Shown: positions 17,354 through 25,332 of the stretch, piece by piece
Position numbering within the stretch: position 1 is the stretch's first letter
How the letters are laid out: every line of letters starts with the position of its first letter
Source of the DNA: Actinacidiphila sp965342175
Lineage (GTDB): Bacteria > Actinomycetota > Actinomycetes > Streptomycetales > Streptomycetaceae
Direction: 5' to 3'
NCBI RefSeq assembly: GCF_965342175.1
Contig: NZ_CBDRBL010000032.1
Location: forward strand, 1 to 64,000
DNA: 64,000 nucleotides
Notes under the pieces: generated by a model
What the model saw: only the letters and a program-made list of their open reading frames with translations
Told to the model about the DNA's origin: nothing
The model's database searches: none
Made by a program: the position numbers and the translations under genes

Positions 17354-18897
17354 GCGGCACCTATCTGGGCATGCCCGCCTTCCCCGTCGCCGCCGGCGAG
17401 GCGGTGCGCGACAGCACGCTGCGCGGCAACCTGCGGCACGCCACCCACACCATCCGGGACAAGCGGGCCCGTGCCGTCGCGGAACTCGACGACTGGCAGC
17501 AACTGCGCACCGCGGGCAAGCAGATCAAGGACGACGTCCTCGCCCATCTCGACCACTACCTGGTGCAGATGGAGGAGGCGGTCACCGCCGCGGGCGGCAC
17601 CGTGCACTGGGCGGCCGACGCCGACGAGGCGAACCGGATCGTGACGGACCTGGTGCGCGCCACCGGCGAGCGGGAGGTCGTCAAGGTCAAGTCCATGGCG
17701 ACCCAGGAGATCGGCCTCAACGAGGCGCTGGCCGAGGCCGGCATCTCGGCCTACGAGACGGACCTGGCAGAGCTGATCGTGCAGCTCGGCGACGACCGGC
17801 CGAGCCACATCCTCGTGCCCGCGATCCACCGCAACCGTTCCGAGATCCGCGACATCTTCACCGACGCCATGGGGCGCTGGGGGCGTCCCGCTCCCGAGGA
17901 GCTGTCCGACTCCCCCGCCGAACTCGCCGAGGCGGCACGGCTCCATCTGCGGGAGAAGTTCCTGCGCGCCAAGGTCGGCATCTCGGGCGCCAACTTCATG
18001 ATCGCCGAGACCGGCACCCTGGTCGTGGTGGAGTCCGAGGGCAACGGCCGCATGTGCCTGACGCTGCCCGAGACCCTGATCTCGGTGGTCGGCATCGAGA
18101 AGGTGCTGCCGAGCTGGCAGGACCTCGAGGTGTTCCTGCAGCTCCTGCCGCGCTCCTCCACGGCGGAGCGGATGAACCCCTACACGAGCACCTGGACCGG
18201 CACGACGGACGAGGACGGACCGAGCACCTTCCACCTCGTCCTGGTCGACAACGGCCGTACCGACACCCTCGCCGACGAGGTGGGGCGGCAGGCTCTTCGC
18301 TGCATCCGCTGCTCCGCCTGCCTCAACGTCTGCCCGGTGTACGAGCGGGCCGGCGGACACGCGTACGGCTCCGCCTATCCGGGGCCGATCGGCGCCATCC
18401 TCACCCCGCAGCTCCGCGGCACGGACACCGCGCTCGACGCCTCGCTGCCCTACGCCTCCTCCCTCTGCGGCGCCTGTTACGAGGTGTGCCCGGTCGCCAT
18501 CGACATCCCGGAGGTCCTCGTCCACCTGCGGGAACGCGTCGTACAGGGCGGCGAGACGACCCGGGGCGGCAACAGGGTGACGCTCCGGCCCGCCAAGGGG
18601 CACGCGGCCGAGCGGGCGGCCATGCGCGCGGCGCGCTGGACCCTGGACCACCCGGCGGCGCTGCGCGCCGGCCAGCGGCTCGCGGCGCGGACCCGCAGGT
18701 TCCACCCCCGGCGGCTGCCCGGGCCCGGCAAGGCGTGGACCGACACCCGGGACGTCCCCTCGGTGCCGGCGGAGTCCTTCCGCGACTGGTGGCAGCGCAC
18801 CCGCGGTGCGGGTGCCGCGGGCCCCGGCGCCCGCATCGGAGACGGCACCGCTACCAGCGCCGGCATCAGCACCGAGAACGGGGAGGGCGGCAAGTGA
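17350..18897 (+). CDS. lutB: L-lactate utilization Fe-S protein LutB
   Basis: A 515-residue protein. The N-terminal LUD domain (about 60-290) includes KVKSMATQEIGLNEAL and GISGANFMIAETGT. A ferredoxin-like segment with two [4Fe-4S] motifs follows: CIRCSACLNVCPVY (near 318) and CGACYEVCPVAIDIPEV (near 375). The start overlaps the lutA stop (ATGA). The low-complexity C-terminal tail (about 480-515) varies in the family. It is the electron-transfer subunit of the LutABC lactate oxidation complex. Confidence 0.94.
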   Translation: MSGTYLGMPAFPVAAGEAVRDSTLRGNLRHATHTIRDKRARAVAELDDWQQLRTAGKQIKDDVLAHLDHYLVQMEEAVTAAGGTVHWAADADEANRIVTDLVRATGEREVVKVKSMATQEIGLNEALAEAGISAYETDLAELIVQLGDDRPSHILVPAIHRNRSEIRDIFTDAMGRWGRPAPEELSDSPAELAEAARLHLREKFLRAKVGISGANFMIAETGTLVVVESEGNGRMCLTLPETLISVVGIEKVLPSWQDLEVFLQLLPRSSTAERMNPYTSTWTGTTDEDGPSTFHLVLVDNGRTDTLADEVGRQALRCIRCSACLNVCPVYERAGGHAYGSAYPGPIGAILTPQLRGTDTALDASLPYASSLCGACYEVCPVAIDIPEVLVHLRERVVQGGETTRGGNRVTLRPAKGHAAERAAMRAARWTLDHPAALRAGQRLAARTRRFHPRRLPGPGKAWTDTRDVPSVPAESFRDWWQRTRGAGAAGPGARIGDGTATSAGISTENGEGGK

Positions 18898-19541
18898 GCA
18901 CCCGTGACCAGATCCTGGGGCGGATCCGTCGTGCCCTCGCCGACGCGCCGCAGGGCGCGGCGCCCGCGCGCGGCGTGGTGGACCGCGGCTATCTGCGCGT
19001 CCACGGGCGGCGGGACGCGGCGCAGACCGCCGACCTCCTGGCCGAGAACCTCGCCGACTACCGTGCGATCGTCCACCGCGCCACCGTCGAGGAGCTCCCG
19101 GGCCGGCTCGCGGGCCTGCTGGCGGCGCGCGGCACCCGACGGGTCGTCGTGCCGCCCGGCTTGCCCGAGCAGTGGCTCTCCGCGGTGCAGGGCGTTGAGC
19201 GGGTGGCCGACTCCGCGGAGCTGACGGCCCGCGAGCTCGACGCCGTCGACAGCGTCGTCACCGGCTGCGCGGTGGCGATCGCGGAGACCGGCACCATCGT
19301 GCTGGACGCGGGGCCCGACCAGGGCAGGCGCAGGATCACCCTCGTCCCGGACCACCACGTCGTCGTCGTGCGCGTCCCGGACCAGGTCGTCGACTCGGTC
19401 CCGCAGGCTTTGGAACGGCTCGATCCCGCCCGGCCTTTGACGTGGATCTCCGGCCCCTCGGCCACCAGCGACATCGAACTCGACCGGGTCGAGGGCGTCC
19501 ACGGGCCACGCACCCTGGAGGTCGTGCTCGTCACGGACTGA
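18894..19541 (+). CDS. lutC: L-lactate utilization protein LutC
   Basis: A 215-residue LUD-domain protein starting at a GTG that overlaps the lutB stop (GTGA). It opens RDQILGRIRRALADAP, the family signature, and contains the LUD core with CAVAIAETGTIVLDAG and ISGPSATSDIELDRVEGVHG. It completes the LutABC set. The gene ends only 11 bp from the convergent PolA-like gene, leaving no room for a hairpin terminator. Confidence 0.93.
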   Translation: MSTRDQILGRIRRALADAPQGAAPARGVVDRGYLRVHGRRDAAQTADLLAENLADYRAIVHRATVEELPGRLAGLLAARGTRRVVVPPGLPEQWLSAVQGVERVADSAELTARELDAVDSVVTGCAVAIAETGTIVLDAGPDQGRRRITLVPDHHVVVVRVPDQVVDSVPQALERLDPARPLTWISGPSATSDIELDRVEGVHGPRTLEVVLVTD

Positions 19542-19552
19542 CAACGCACCTC

Positions 19553-21208
19553 TCATTTGGCGTCCGCATAGCACTCGACCGCATGAGTCTGCAGCGGAAA
19601 GGGCACCGGCGTCGGCCCGAAGAGCAGGCGCCGGGCCTCCTCCGCGGACTCCGCCACCGCACGCTCCACCGCGGGGGCCAGCTCCTGGGGTGTGTGCACG
19701 ATGACCTCGTCGTGCAGGAAGAACACCAGGCGCGGCCGGTCGTCGAGCGCGGTCAGACGGCGGCGCAGGGAGGCCAGCACGGCCAGCGCCCACTCCGCCG
19801 CCGTTGCCTGGATGACGAAGTTGCGGGTGAAGCGGCCCCATGCGCGGGCCTGGGCGTCGGTCAGATCCTGCCGGTCGGCCGGCGGGGCCGGCGACGTACG
19901 CCCCAGGTGCGACCGTACGACCCCGCCGCCCTCGCCGGTGCGCGCGGCGGACTCCACCAGGCCCATGGCGTCCGGGAAGCGGCGGCGCAGCACCTCGAGC
20001 AGCGGCCCCACCTCGCCGCTGGTCTGGCCGTACATGGCGCCCAGGAGGCCGAGTTTGGCCCGTGCGCGGTCGCCGTCGAAGGCGGTGCGCGCGAGGGCGG
20101 CGTAGAGGTCTCCCTCGGCAGCGGCCGCCGCCAGCCCGCGGTCGCCGGACAGTGCGGCCAGGACGCGGGGTTCCAACTGGCCCGCGTCGGCGACGACCAG
20201 CCGGTGCCCGGGGTCGGCGACCGCGGCGGCACGGAGCTGCCGCGGGATCTGCAGGGCGCCGCCGCCTCGCGTCGCCCAGCGGCCGGAGACGACACCGCCG
20301 ACGACGTATTCGGGATGGAACCGCCCGCTGGGAGCCCACTGTTCGCGCCAGGCCCAGCCGTGGGCGCTGTGGATGCGGGAGAGCTCCTTGTAGCGCAGAA
20401 GCAGAGCGGCCGCCGGGTGTCCGACCTCCCGCAGCACATGGGAGCGGGTCGAGGTGATCCGCACGCCCACGTGCTCGAAGGCGGGCAGCAACTGGGCCGG
20501 GGAGTCCGGGTTCACCGGGCGGCCCAGAGCCTCCTGGATGCCGGCGGCGAGCTCGGACAGCACCCTGGGGCGGACACCGCCCACCGGACGGGGACCCAGC
20601 AGCCCGGTGAGCACCGCGTCGTGGGCGGCCGCGCTCCAGGGCAGGCCGTCCCGGCTCATCTCGGCGGCGGCCAGGGCCCCTGCGGACTCGGCGGCGCACA
20701 GCAGGCGCATCCGGTCGGGATGTTCGGACAGCGCGGTGCGGCGCTGCTGGTCGGCGTGGACGGCGACCACCGCCTCCAGCGGGTCGGCGCCGGGCGGCAG
20801 CTGCTGGCGGTCGGCGGCGAAGAGCACCGGCTGGTCGTCGGGGCCGCCCTCTCGTGCCTCGTCCGGCACGGGGGGCCCACGCAGCCGCGCCCAGGCGGCG
20901 CCCAGCGACCGGGGCAGGCCCCAGCGCTCCTCCGAACCGAGCAGCAGGGCCTCGACGAGCTTGAGGTCGTGGCACCGGGCCAGGCGTGCCGGTAGCCGTT
21001 CGAGCAAGGGCGGGTAGATCTCGTCGGTCGCCGCCCACACCCAGCGCGGCGCCTCCCGGGCCTCGCGCTCGGCGACGGCGGCCGCGAGGTCGCCGACGGT
21101 CTGCGGGGAGCCGTCCGGGGTGCCGTCCTCCCGCAGCGCCTGCAGCCGCCCGCCGATCCCCAGGGGATCGGCGACGACGGCGACGGACAGGCTCCTTGGC
21201 GAGGTCAC
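19553..21208 (-). CDS. Family A DNA polymerase-like protein
   Basis: A 551-residue PolA-related protein with a GTG start, of the type named bifunctional 3'-5' exonuclease/DNA polymerase in streptomycetes. Polymerase motifs are present: motif A VVADAGQLEPRVLAALS, motif B RARAKLGLLGAMYGQ and motif C FLHDEVIVHTP, plus SGRWATRGGGALQIPRQ. Acidic residues in A and C and the Lys and Tyr of B are kept. The N-terminal region (about 1-190) is short and shows no clear DxE exonuclease motif. It is smaller than housekeeping Pol I (about 900 residues), so probably an accessory repair polymerase. Confidence 0.85.
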   Translation of the reverse strand: MTSPRSLSVAVVADPLGIGGRLQALREDGTPDGSPQTVGDLAAAVAEREAREAPRWVWAATDEIYPPLLERLPARLARCHDLKLVEALLLGSEERWGLPRSLGAAWARLRGPPVPDEAREGGPDDQPVLFAADRQQLPPGADPLEAVVAVHADQQRRTALSEHPDRMRLLCAAESAGALAAAEMSRDGLPWSAAAHDAVLTGLLGPRPVGGVRPRVLSELAAGIQEALGRPVNPDSPAQLLPAFEHVGVRITSTRSHVLREVGHPAAALLLRYKELSRIHSAHGWAWREQWAPSGRFHPEYVVGGVVSGRWATRGGGALQIPRQLRAAAVADPGHRLVVADAGQLEPRVLAALSGDRGLAAAAAEGDLYAALARTAFDGDRARAKLGLLGAMYGQTSGEVGPLLEVLRRRFPDAMGLVESAARTGEGGGVVRSHLGRTSPAPPADRQDLTDAQARAWGRFTRNFVIQATAAEWALAVLASLRRRLTALDDRPRLVFFLHDEVIVHTPQELAPAVERAVAESAEEARRLLFGPTPVPFPLQTHAVECYADAK

Positions 21209-21372
21209 CGTTCGAGACTAGACGGGGGCACCGACAGCGCGGCCGCGAGGTGCGCCGTGTTGCGGGGCGCTGCCCGCGGTGGCGGGGCGCCCGGCCCGCG
21301 CCGGGCGGTGGCCGGCGGCCGGACGCGCCTGCCTGGCGCCTCCGGCGGTCTTCAGCGCGCCGTTCCCCGCCC

Positions 21373-21991
21373 TCAGCCAGGGGCGGTGGCAGGCCGCGTG
21401 AAGGGCGGCAGGGCCGCGAAGTCCGGGGCCTGGAGGGAGACGGCCAGTTGGGCCAGCGCGTCCCGGACCCGGGTGAGAGGGTGCTCCGGGAAGCGCGCAT
21501 CGTGGGCAGGGGCGTCGGCCCGGTGGAAGGGCAGGCCCTGCCGCAGGTCCGGGGCGTAGGGATGCTGCCTGAAGTAGCGCTCGGAGCCGAGTTCGACGAG
21601 GACACCTGCCTCGCGGGTTCAGGTGGCGCCCTGCTCCAGGGCCCGCGCCTTCGACGGCGCTGCGAGAGGCGCGGGGCAGGGTGTAGCTGCCCAGGAACGC
21701 CTGGCCCGTGGGGCGGCCCGGCAGGGGGACCTTGAGGACCTGGCGCAGTGTGGGCACCGTCCCCGGGTGCAGCACGTCGGCCTCGACGAGGCCGCCGCCC
21801 GCCCGGGCCGTGTAGTGGGCCAGAGCGTGCCGCAGGTGCGGCAGTTCCTCCAAGGGCGCGGGTATGTCCGGCGGCGCGTCGAACCGGTGGACGCTGACGA
21901 GGTCGCCGTGGTCGTGGTCCAGGCGTCGGCCTCGATCTGCCGGTGGCCGGGGAGTGCCGCCCCCGCGATGGCTCCCACGGCCGAGGATCAT
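21373..21991 (-). pseudogene. Frameshifted gene downstream of the ABC exporter
   Basis: The ATG at 21991 overlaps the ABC exporter stop (ATGA), so this was the next gene of that operon. The first frame gives DLVSVHRFDAPPDIPAP through GQAFLGSYTLPRASRSAV. After about 21650 the coherent protein continues in another frame as LVELGSERYFRQHPYAPDLR to PDFAALPPF, stopping at 21373. An in-frame TGA in that second frame at 21619-21621 adds a further lesion. Restored, it would be about 205 residues. I do not recognise a named domain. The 21209-21372 gap contains nothing else. Confidence 0.65.
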
Positions 21992-23793
21992 GCCGTAGGG
22001 GCCAGGCGGGCGTCACGGCGGACCAGGGCGGCGTAGCGGCCGTCCAGGGCGAGCAGTTCGTCGTGGCTGCCGCGTTCCACGATCCGGCCGTGGTCGAGGA
22101 CGACGATCTGGTCGGCGTCGCGGACGGTCGACAGCCGGTGGGCGATGGTGATGGTGGTGCGGCCCGCCGAGAGGGCGTCGACGGCGTCCTGCACCGCGCG
22201 CTCGGTACGGGTGTCCAGCGCGCTGGTGGCCTCGTCGAGGATGAGGACCGGCGGGTCCCGCAGGATCGTCCTCGCGATGGCCAGGCGCTGCTTCTCGCCG
22301 CCGGAGAAGCGGTATCCGCGCTCGCCGACCACGGTGTCGTACCCGTCGGGCAGGCCCGCGATGTGGTCGTGGATCTGCGCGGCGCGTGCGGCGGCGACGA
22401 TCTCCTCGTCGGTGGCGTCGGGTTTGGCGAAGCGCAGGTTCTCGGCGACCGAGGCGTGGAAGAGATACGTCTCCTGGGAGACCACGCCGACCGACGCGGC
22501 CAGCGTGTCGAAGGCCAGGTCGCGCACGTCGACGCCGTCGAGCGTCACACGTCCTTCGGTGACGTCGTAGAGCCGGGGCACGAGGTAGCTCAAGGTGCTC
22601 TTGCCGGAACCGGTGGCGCCGACGACGGCGAGACTGCGGCCTGCCGGGAGTGTCAGTTCGATGCCGTCGAGGGTGCGTCCGGGCGCGTCCGGGTCGTACG
22701 AGAAGCCGACGCCTTCGAAGCGGATCTCCCCGCGGACGCGCGGCAGGCGTAGGGGGTCGTCCTTCTCGGTGATGTCGACGGGCAGGTCGAGGTATTCGAA
22801 GATGCGCTGGAAGAGCGGGAGCGAGGTCTGCACCTGGACGCCGGTCGACAGCAGGCTGACGGTGGGCCGGAAGAGTCCCTGCTGGAGCGAGACGAAGGCC
22901 ACGAGCGTGCCGATGGAGACGGTCCCGCCCGACGGGTGCACGGCGACGCCGGCGACCCAGTAGATGAGCGCGGGCATCGCGGCCATGACGACGCCGATGG
23001 TGGACATGCGCCAGCGGCCGGCCATGTTGGAGCGCACCTCGAGGTCGGCCAGCCGGTCGGACTCGGCCGCGAAGGAGCGGGTGAGGGAGTCGGCGCGTCC
23101 CATGGTGCGGCCGAGGAGGATGCCGCTGACCGACAGCGACTCGGTGACGATGGCGGACATCGCGGCCATCTGTTTCTGGCGCTGGGTGGTGATCTTCTTC
23201 CGCTCGGTGCCGACCCTTCGGCTGATCCACACGAAGACCGGCAGCAGGAGCAGGGAGGCGATGGTCAGCCGCCAGTCGAGGGCGATCATCGCGACGACGG
23301 TGGCCACGACGCTGGTGAGGTTGGAGACCAGCGAGGTCGCGGTGGAGGTGACGGTGGCCTGCATGCCGCCGATGTCGTTGGCGATGCGGGACTGCACCTC
23401 TCCGGTGCGGGTCCGGGTGAAGAACGCGAGGGACATGCGCTGGAGCCGCTCGTACACGGCGGTGCGCAGGTCGTGCATGACCCGCTGGCCGACCGTGGTG
23501 GAGATCAGGGTCTGCAGGACTCCGAAGACGCTGTTGAGGACGGCGGTGGCGATCATGCCGAGGGCGAGCAGGCTCAGCAGCCCGGTGCGGCCCTGGGGAA
23601 TCGCCGTGTCCAGGATCTCGCGCAGCAGGAAGGGGGAGGCGACCGACACGAGCGAGGCGGCGCCGACGAGGAGTCCGACGAGGGCGAGGCGGCCGCGGTA
23701 GGGCCGGAAGAGCCTCAGGACGCGGCGGACGTCGGTGGGCCGGGCCGTGTCCTTGGGCGGCGGGGTCCACCGCGGGGGTTCATCGGGGTGCAA
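21988..23793 (-). CDS. ABC exporter, fused membrane and ATPase domains
   Basis: A 601-residue half-size exporter. A TTG start at 23793 is chosen because GGAGG lies just upstream and it gives the usual length; upstream in-frame ATG starts would run through the promoter. Six membrane segments lie in residues 30-310. The ATPase domain has Walker A VGATGSGKST, signature FSGGEKQRLAIAR, Walker B VLILDEATSALD and H-loop TIAHRLS, all intact, so a homodimer would have two working sites. It is divergent from a MarR gene across a 95-bp region containing a palindrome. This layout is typical of drug or metabolite efflux pumps under MarR control. Confidence 0.92.
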   Translation of the reverse strand: MHPDEPPRWTPPPKDTARPTDVRRVLRLFRPYRGRLALVGLLVGAASLVSVASPFLLREILDTAIPQGRTGLLSLLALGMIATAVLNSVFGVLQTLISTTVGQRVMHDLRTAVYERLQRMSLAFFTRTRTGEVQSRIANDIGGMQATVTSTATSLVSNLTSVVATVVAMIALDWRLTIASLLLLPVFVWISRRVGTERKKITTQRQKQMAAMSAIVTESLSVSGILLGRTMGRADSLTRSFAAESDRLADLEVRSNMAGRWRMSTIGVVMAAMPALIYWVAGVAVHPSGGTVSIGTLVAFVSLQQGLFRPTVSLLSTGVQVQTSLPLFQRIFEYLDLPVDITEKDDPLRLPRVRGEIRFEGVGFSYDPDAPGRTLDGIELTLPAGRSLAVVGATGSGKSTLSYLVPRLYDVTEGRVTLDGVDVRDLAFDTLAASVGVVSQETYLFHASVAENLRFAKPDATDEEIVAAARAAQIHDHIAGLPDGYDTVVGERGYRFSGGEKQRLAIARTILRDPPVLILDEATSALDTRTERAVQDAVDALSAGRTTITIAHRLSTVRDADQIVVLDHGRIVERGSHDELLALDGRYAALVRRDARLAPTA

Positions 23794-23836
23794 AGGGCCT
23801 CCGAAAGGTCCGGGCAGGGCAGGACGGTGCGAGTGT

Positions 23837-23856
23837 AGTTTATTGTTACCTATACT
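23837..23856. promoter_or_regulatory. Probable MarR operator
   Basis: AGTTTATTGTTACCTATACT contains inverted arms AGTTTA/TATACT (one mismatch) separated by 8 bp. A second, overlapping ATTGT/ACAAT pair lies at 23842-23862. The segment is AT-rich against its surroundings and sits between the divergent ABC exporter and MarR genes, so one repressor dimer could control both. Confidence 0.55.
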
Positions 23857-23888
23857 CACAATGAAGTGCATCCTGATACGCTCCGACC

Positions 23889-24356
23889 ATGGACTCCCGC
23901 ACCTCCGCCGCGGACGCCGACGAGACCACCGGGCGTCTCGCCGACCAGTTGCTGTGGCTGACCCGTCGGCTGCACCGCGCACAACGGCGTCACCTGGAGC
24001 CGGTCGGCATCACCCCCGCCCAGGCGCGCATGCTGCGCACGGTCGCGCACCTCGTCGCGAACGGACCCGCGCCCCGCATGGCCGACCTCGCCGAGCGTCT
24101 GGACGTCGTGCCGCGCGCGGTGACGAGCCTGACCGACGCCTTGGAGGAGCGGAGGCTCGTGCGCAGGGCACCCGACCCGGCCAACCGCAGGGTGGTGCGC
24201 ATCGAGCTCACCGAGGAGGGCGACGACGCCGTGCGACGCTTGCGCCGAGCCCGCCGGGCGGCGGCCGAGGAGTTGCTCTCGCCCCTGGACACGGATCAGC
24301 GCGACGCCCTGACGGCGCTGCTCGCCGCCCTGGACACCGGGCCGGGCCGCTGCTGA
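23889..24356 (+). CDS. MarR-family transcriptional regulator
   Basis: A 155-residue MarR protein. The winged helix-turn-helix runs from PAQARMLRTVAHL through MADLAERLDVVPRAVTSLTDALEERRLVRR, with the wing PDPANRRVVRIELTEEG. Helices at both ends (LADQLLWLTRRLHRAQ and the C terminus) form the dimer interface. It is divergent from the ABC exporter at 21988-23793 and presumably represses it and itself. The ligand is unknown. Confidence 0.92.
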   Translation: MDSRTSAADADETTGRLADQLLWLTRRLHRAQRRHLEPVGITPAQARMLRTVAHLVANGPAPRMADLAERLDVVPRAVTSLTDALEERRLVRRAPDPANRRVVRIELTEEGDDAVRRLRRARRAAAEELLSPLDTDQRDALTALLAALDTGPGRC

Positions 24357-24443
24357 GGCCCCCAGGACGGCGCTCGGGGAACAGCTCGCTTGGCCCGGGC
24401 GACAGTGCTGTGGACCCTGCCGCGAGGATTTCCGGAACCCTCG

Positions 24444-25163
24444 TCAGGCAGCCAGGTGCGCACGGTCACCCATCACCACGATCGGGTGAAGTGCCGGGTC
24501 GAGTGTGCGCAGCAGGTACTCCATGGCGGACTCGGACTGGCTGACGCAGGCGGACGTGCCGCTGCCGTGGTCCATGTGCAGCCAGATGCCACCGCCCTTG
24601 GACTGGCCCTCGGGGCGGGTCGGGTCCAGGGGGGACGTGCCCTTGACCCGGTTGTAGTCGACGGCGATGACGAGGTCGAAGTCGTGCCAGTGCGACCGCG
24701 GCCACCAACGCGGCGCGGCGAAGGCGGAGGAGCGGTGGTACGGCAGCCGCGACCCCGGGTCGGCCAGCACGCCGCCCGCGTCCGTCAGCGTGAAGACCCC
24801 CACGGGGCTCTTCCGGTCGCCCTCATGGTGATCGGTCGTCCACCCGCGCTTGCCGTTGTGCCCCGGCCACGAGCGCTCCCGCTTCCACACGTCGCCCTCG
24901 CGGGTGTACAGCACGATGGTCGACTCCGCGGAACGCATGCTGTCCCCGTACACCGCGACCACCTGCCCTGCGTCGGCGGGGATGCGGGACCGCAGCGCGG
25001 GACCGACACCCGGAATCTCCCGTGTGGGGGCCGCCCGGGTGGAGCGTGCCGGCTTCTTCACCGGGTGATCCGCCGTGCCCCGCGGCGCCTCCGCGCCCCC
25101 GGCACAGCCCGCGAGCAGCACCACTGTCGCCGCGACGACCGCCGTCCCCGCCCCACGCTTCAT
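24444..25163 (-). CDS. L,D-transpeptidase-like lipoprotein
   Basis: A 239-residue secreted lipoprotein starting at the ATG at 25163 behind GAGGGG. The lipobox is VVLLAGC, with Cys20 as the acylation site. The C-terminal half (about 75-235) resembles the YkuD/L,D-transpeptidase fold: KSPVGVFTLTDAGG, the histidine segment GGIWLHMDHGSG and the catalytic TSACVSQSE (Cys about 203). These enzymes form 3-3 cross-links or act on peptidoglycan stems outside the membrane. The start is divergent from the heterodimeric ABC exporter. Confidence 0.82.
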   Translation of the reverse strand: MKRGAGTAVVAATVVLLAGCAGGAEAPRGTADHPVKKPARSTRAAPTREIPGVGPALRSRIPADAGQVVAVYGDSMRSAESTIVLYTREGDVWKRERSWPGHNGKRGWTTDHHEGDRKSPVGVFTLTDAGGVLADPGSRLPYHRSSAFAAPRWWPRSHWHDFDLVIAVDYNRVKGTSPLDPTRPEGQSKGGGIWLHMDHGSGTSACVSQSESAMEYLLRTLDPALHPIVVMGDRAHLAA

Positions 25164-25332
25164 GCGAACCGCCCCTCCACCGGGCCGTCGCAGTCCATCC
25201 TCGCACTCTCCGGTGACGACGGCCGCGAGCCAAGGCCCGTTCCGGGCCACGGAAAAACGGGTTGAATTCGTCACGCCGGTGACGGGACGCTGGCACGTCC
25301 GCTCCCACCCCCTGCACCGATGTCGGGACGTC

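Noticed and set aside
18477..22016. Very long minus-strand open frame of about 1180 codons
   Set aside because: It is antisense or out of frame to lutB, lutC and the PolA-like gene, is Arg/Pro-rich, and has no family motifs; a GC-rich shadow.
23794..23982. Longer start for the ABC exporter (ATG upstream to 23982)
   Set aside because: It would cover the divergent promoter, the MarR operator and the MarR start; the TTG at 23793 has a proper ribosome binding site.
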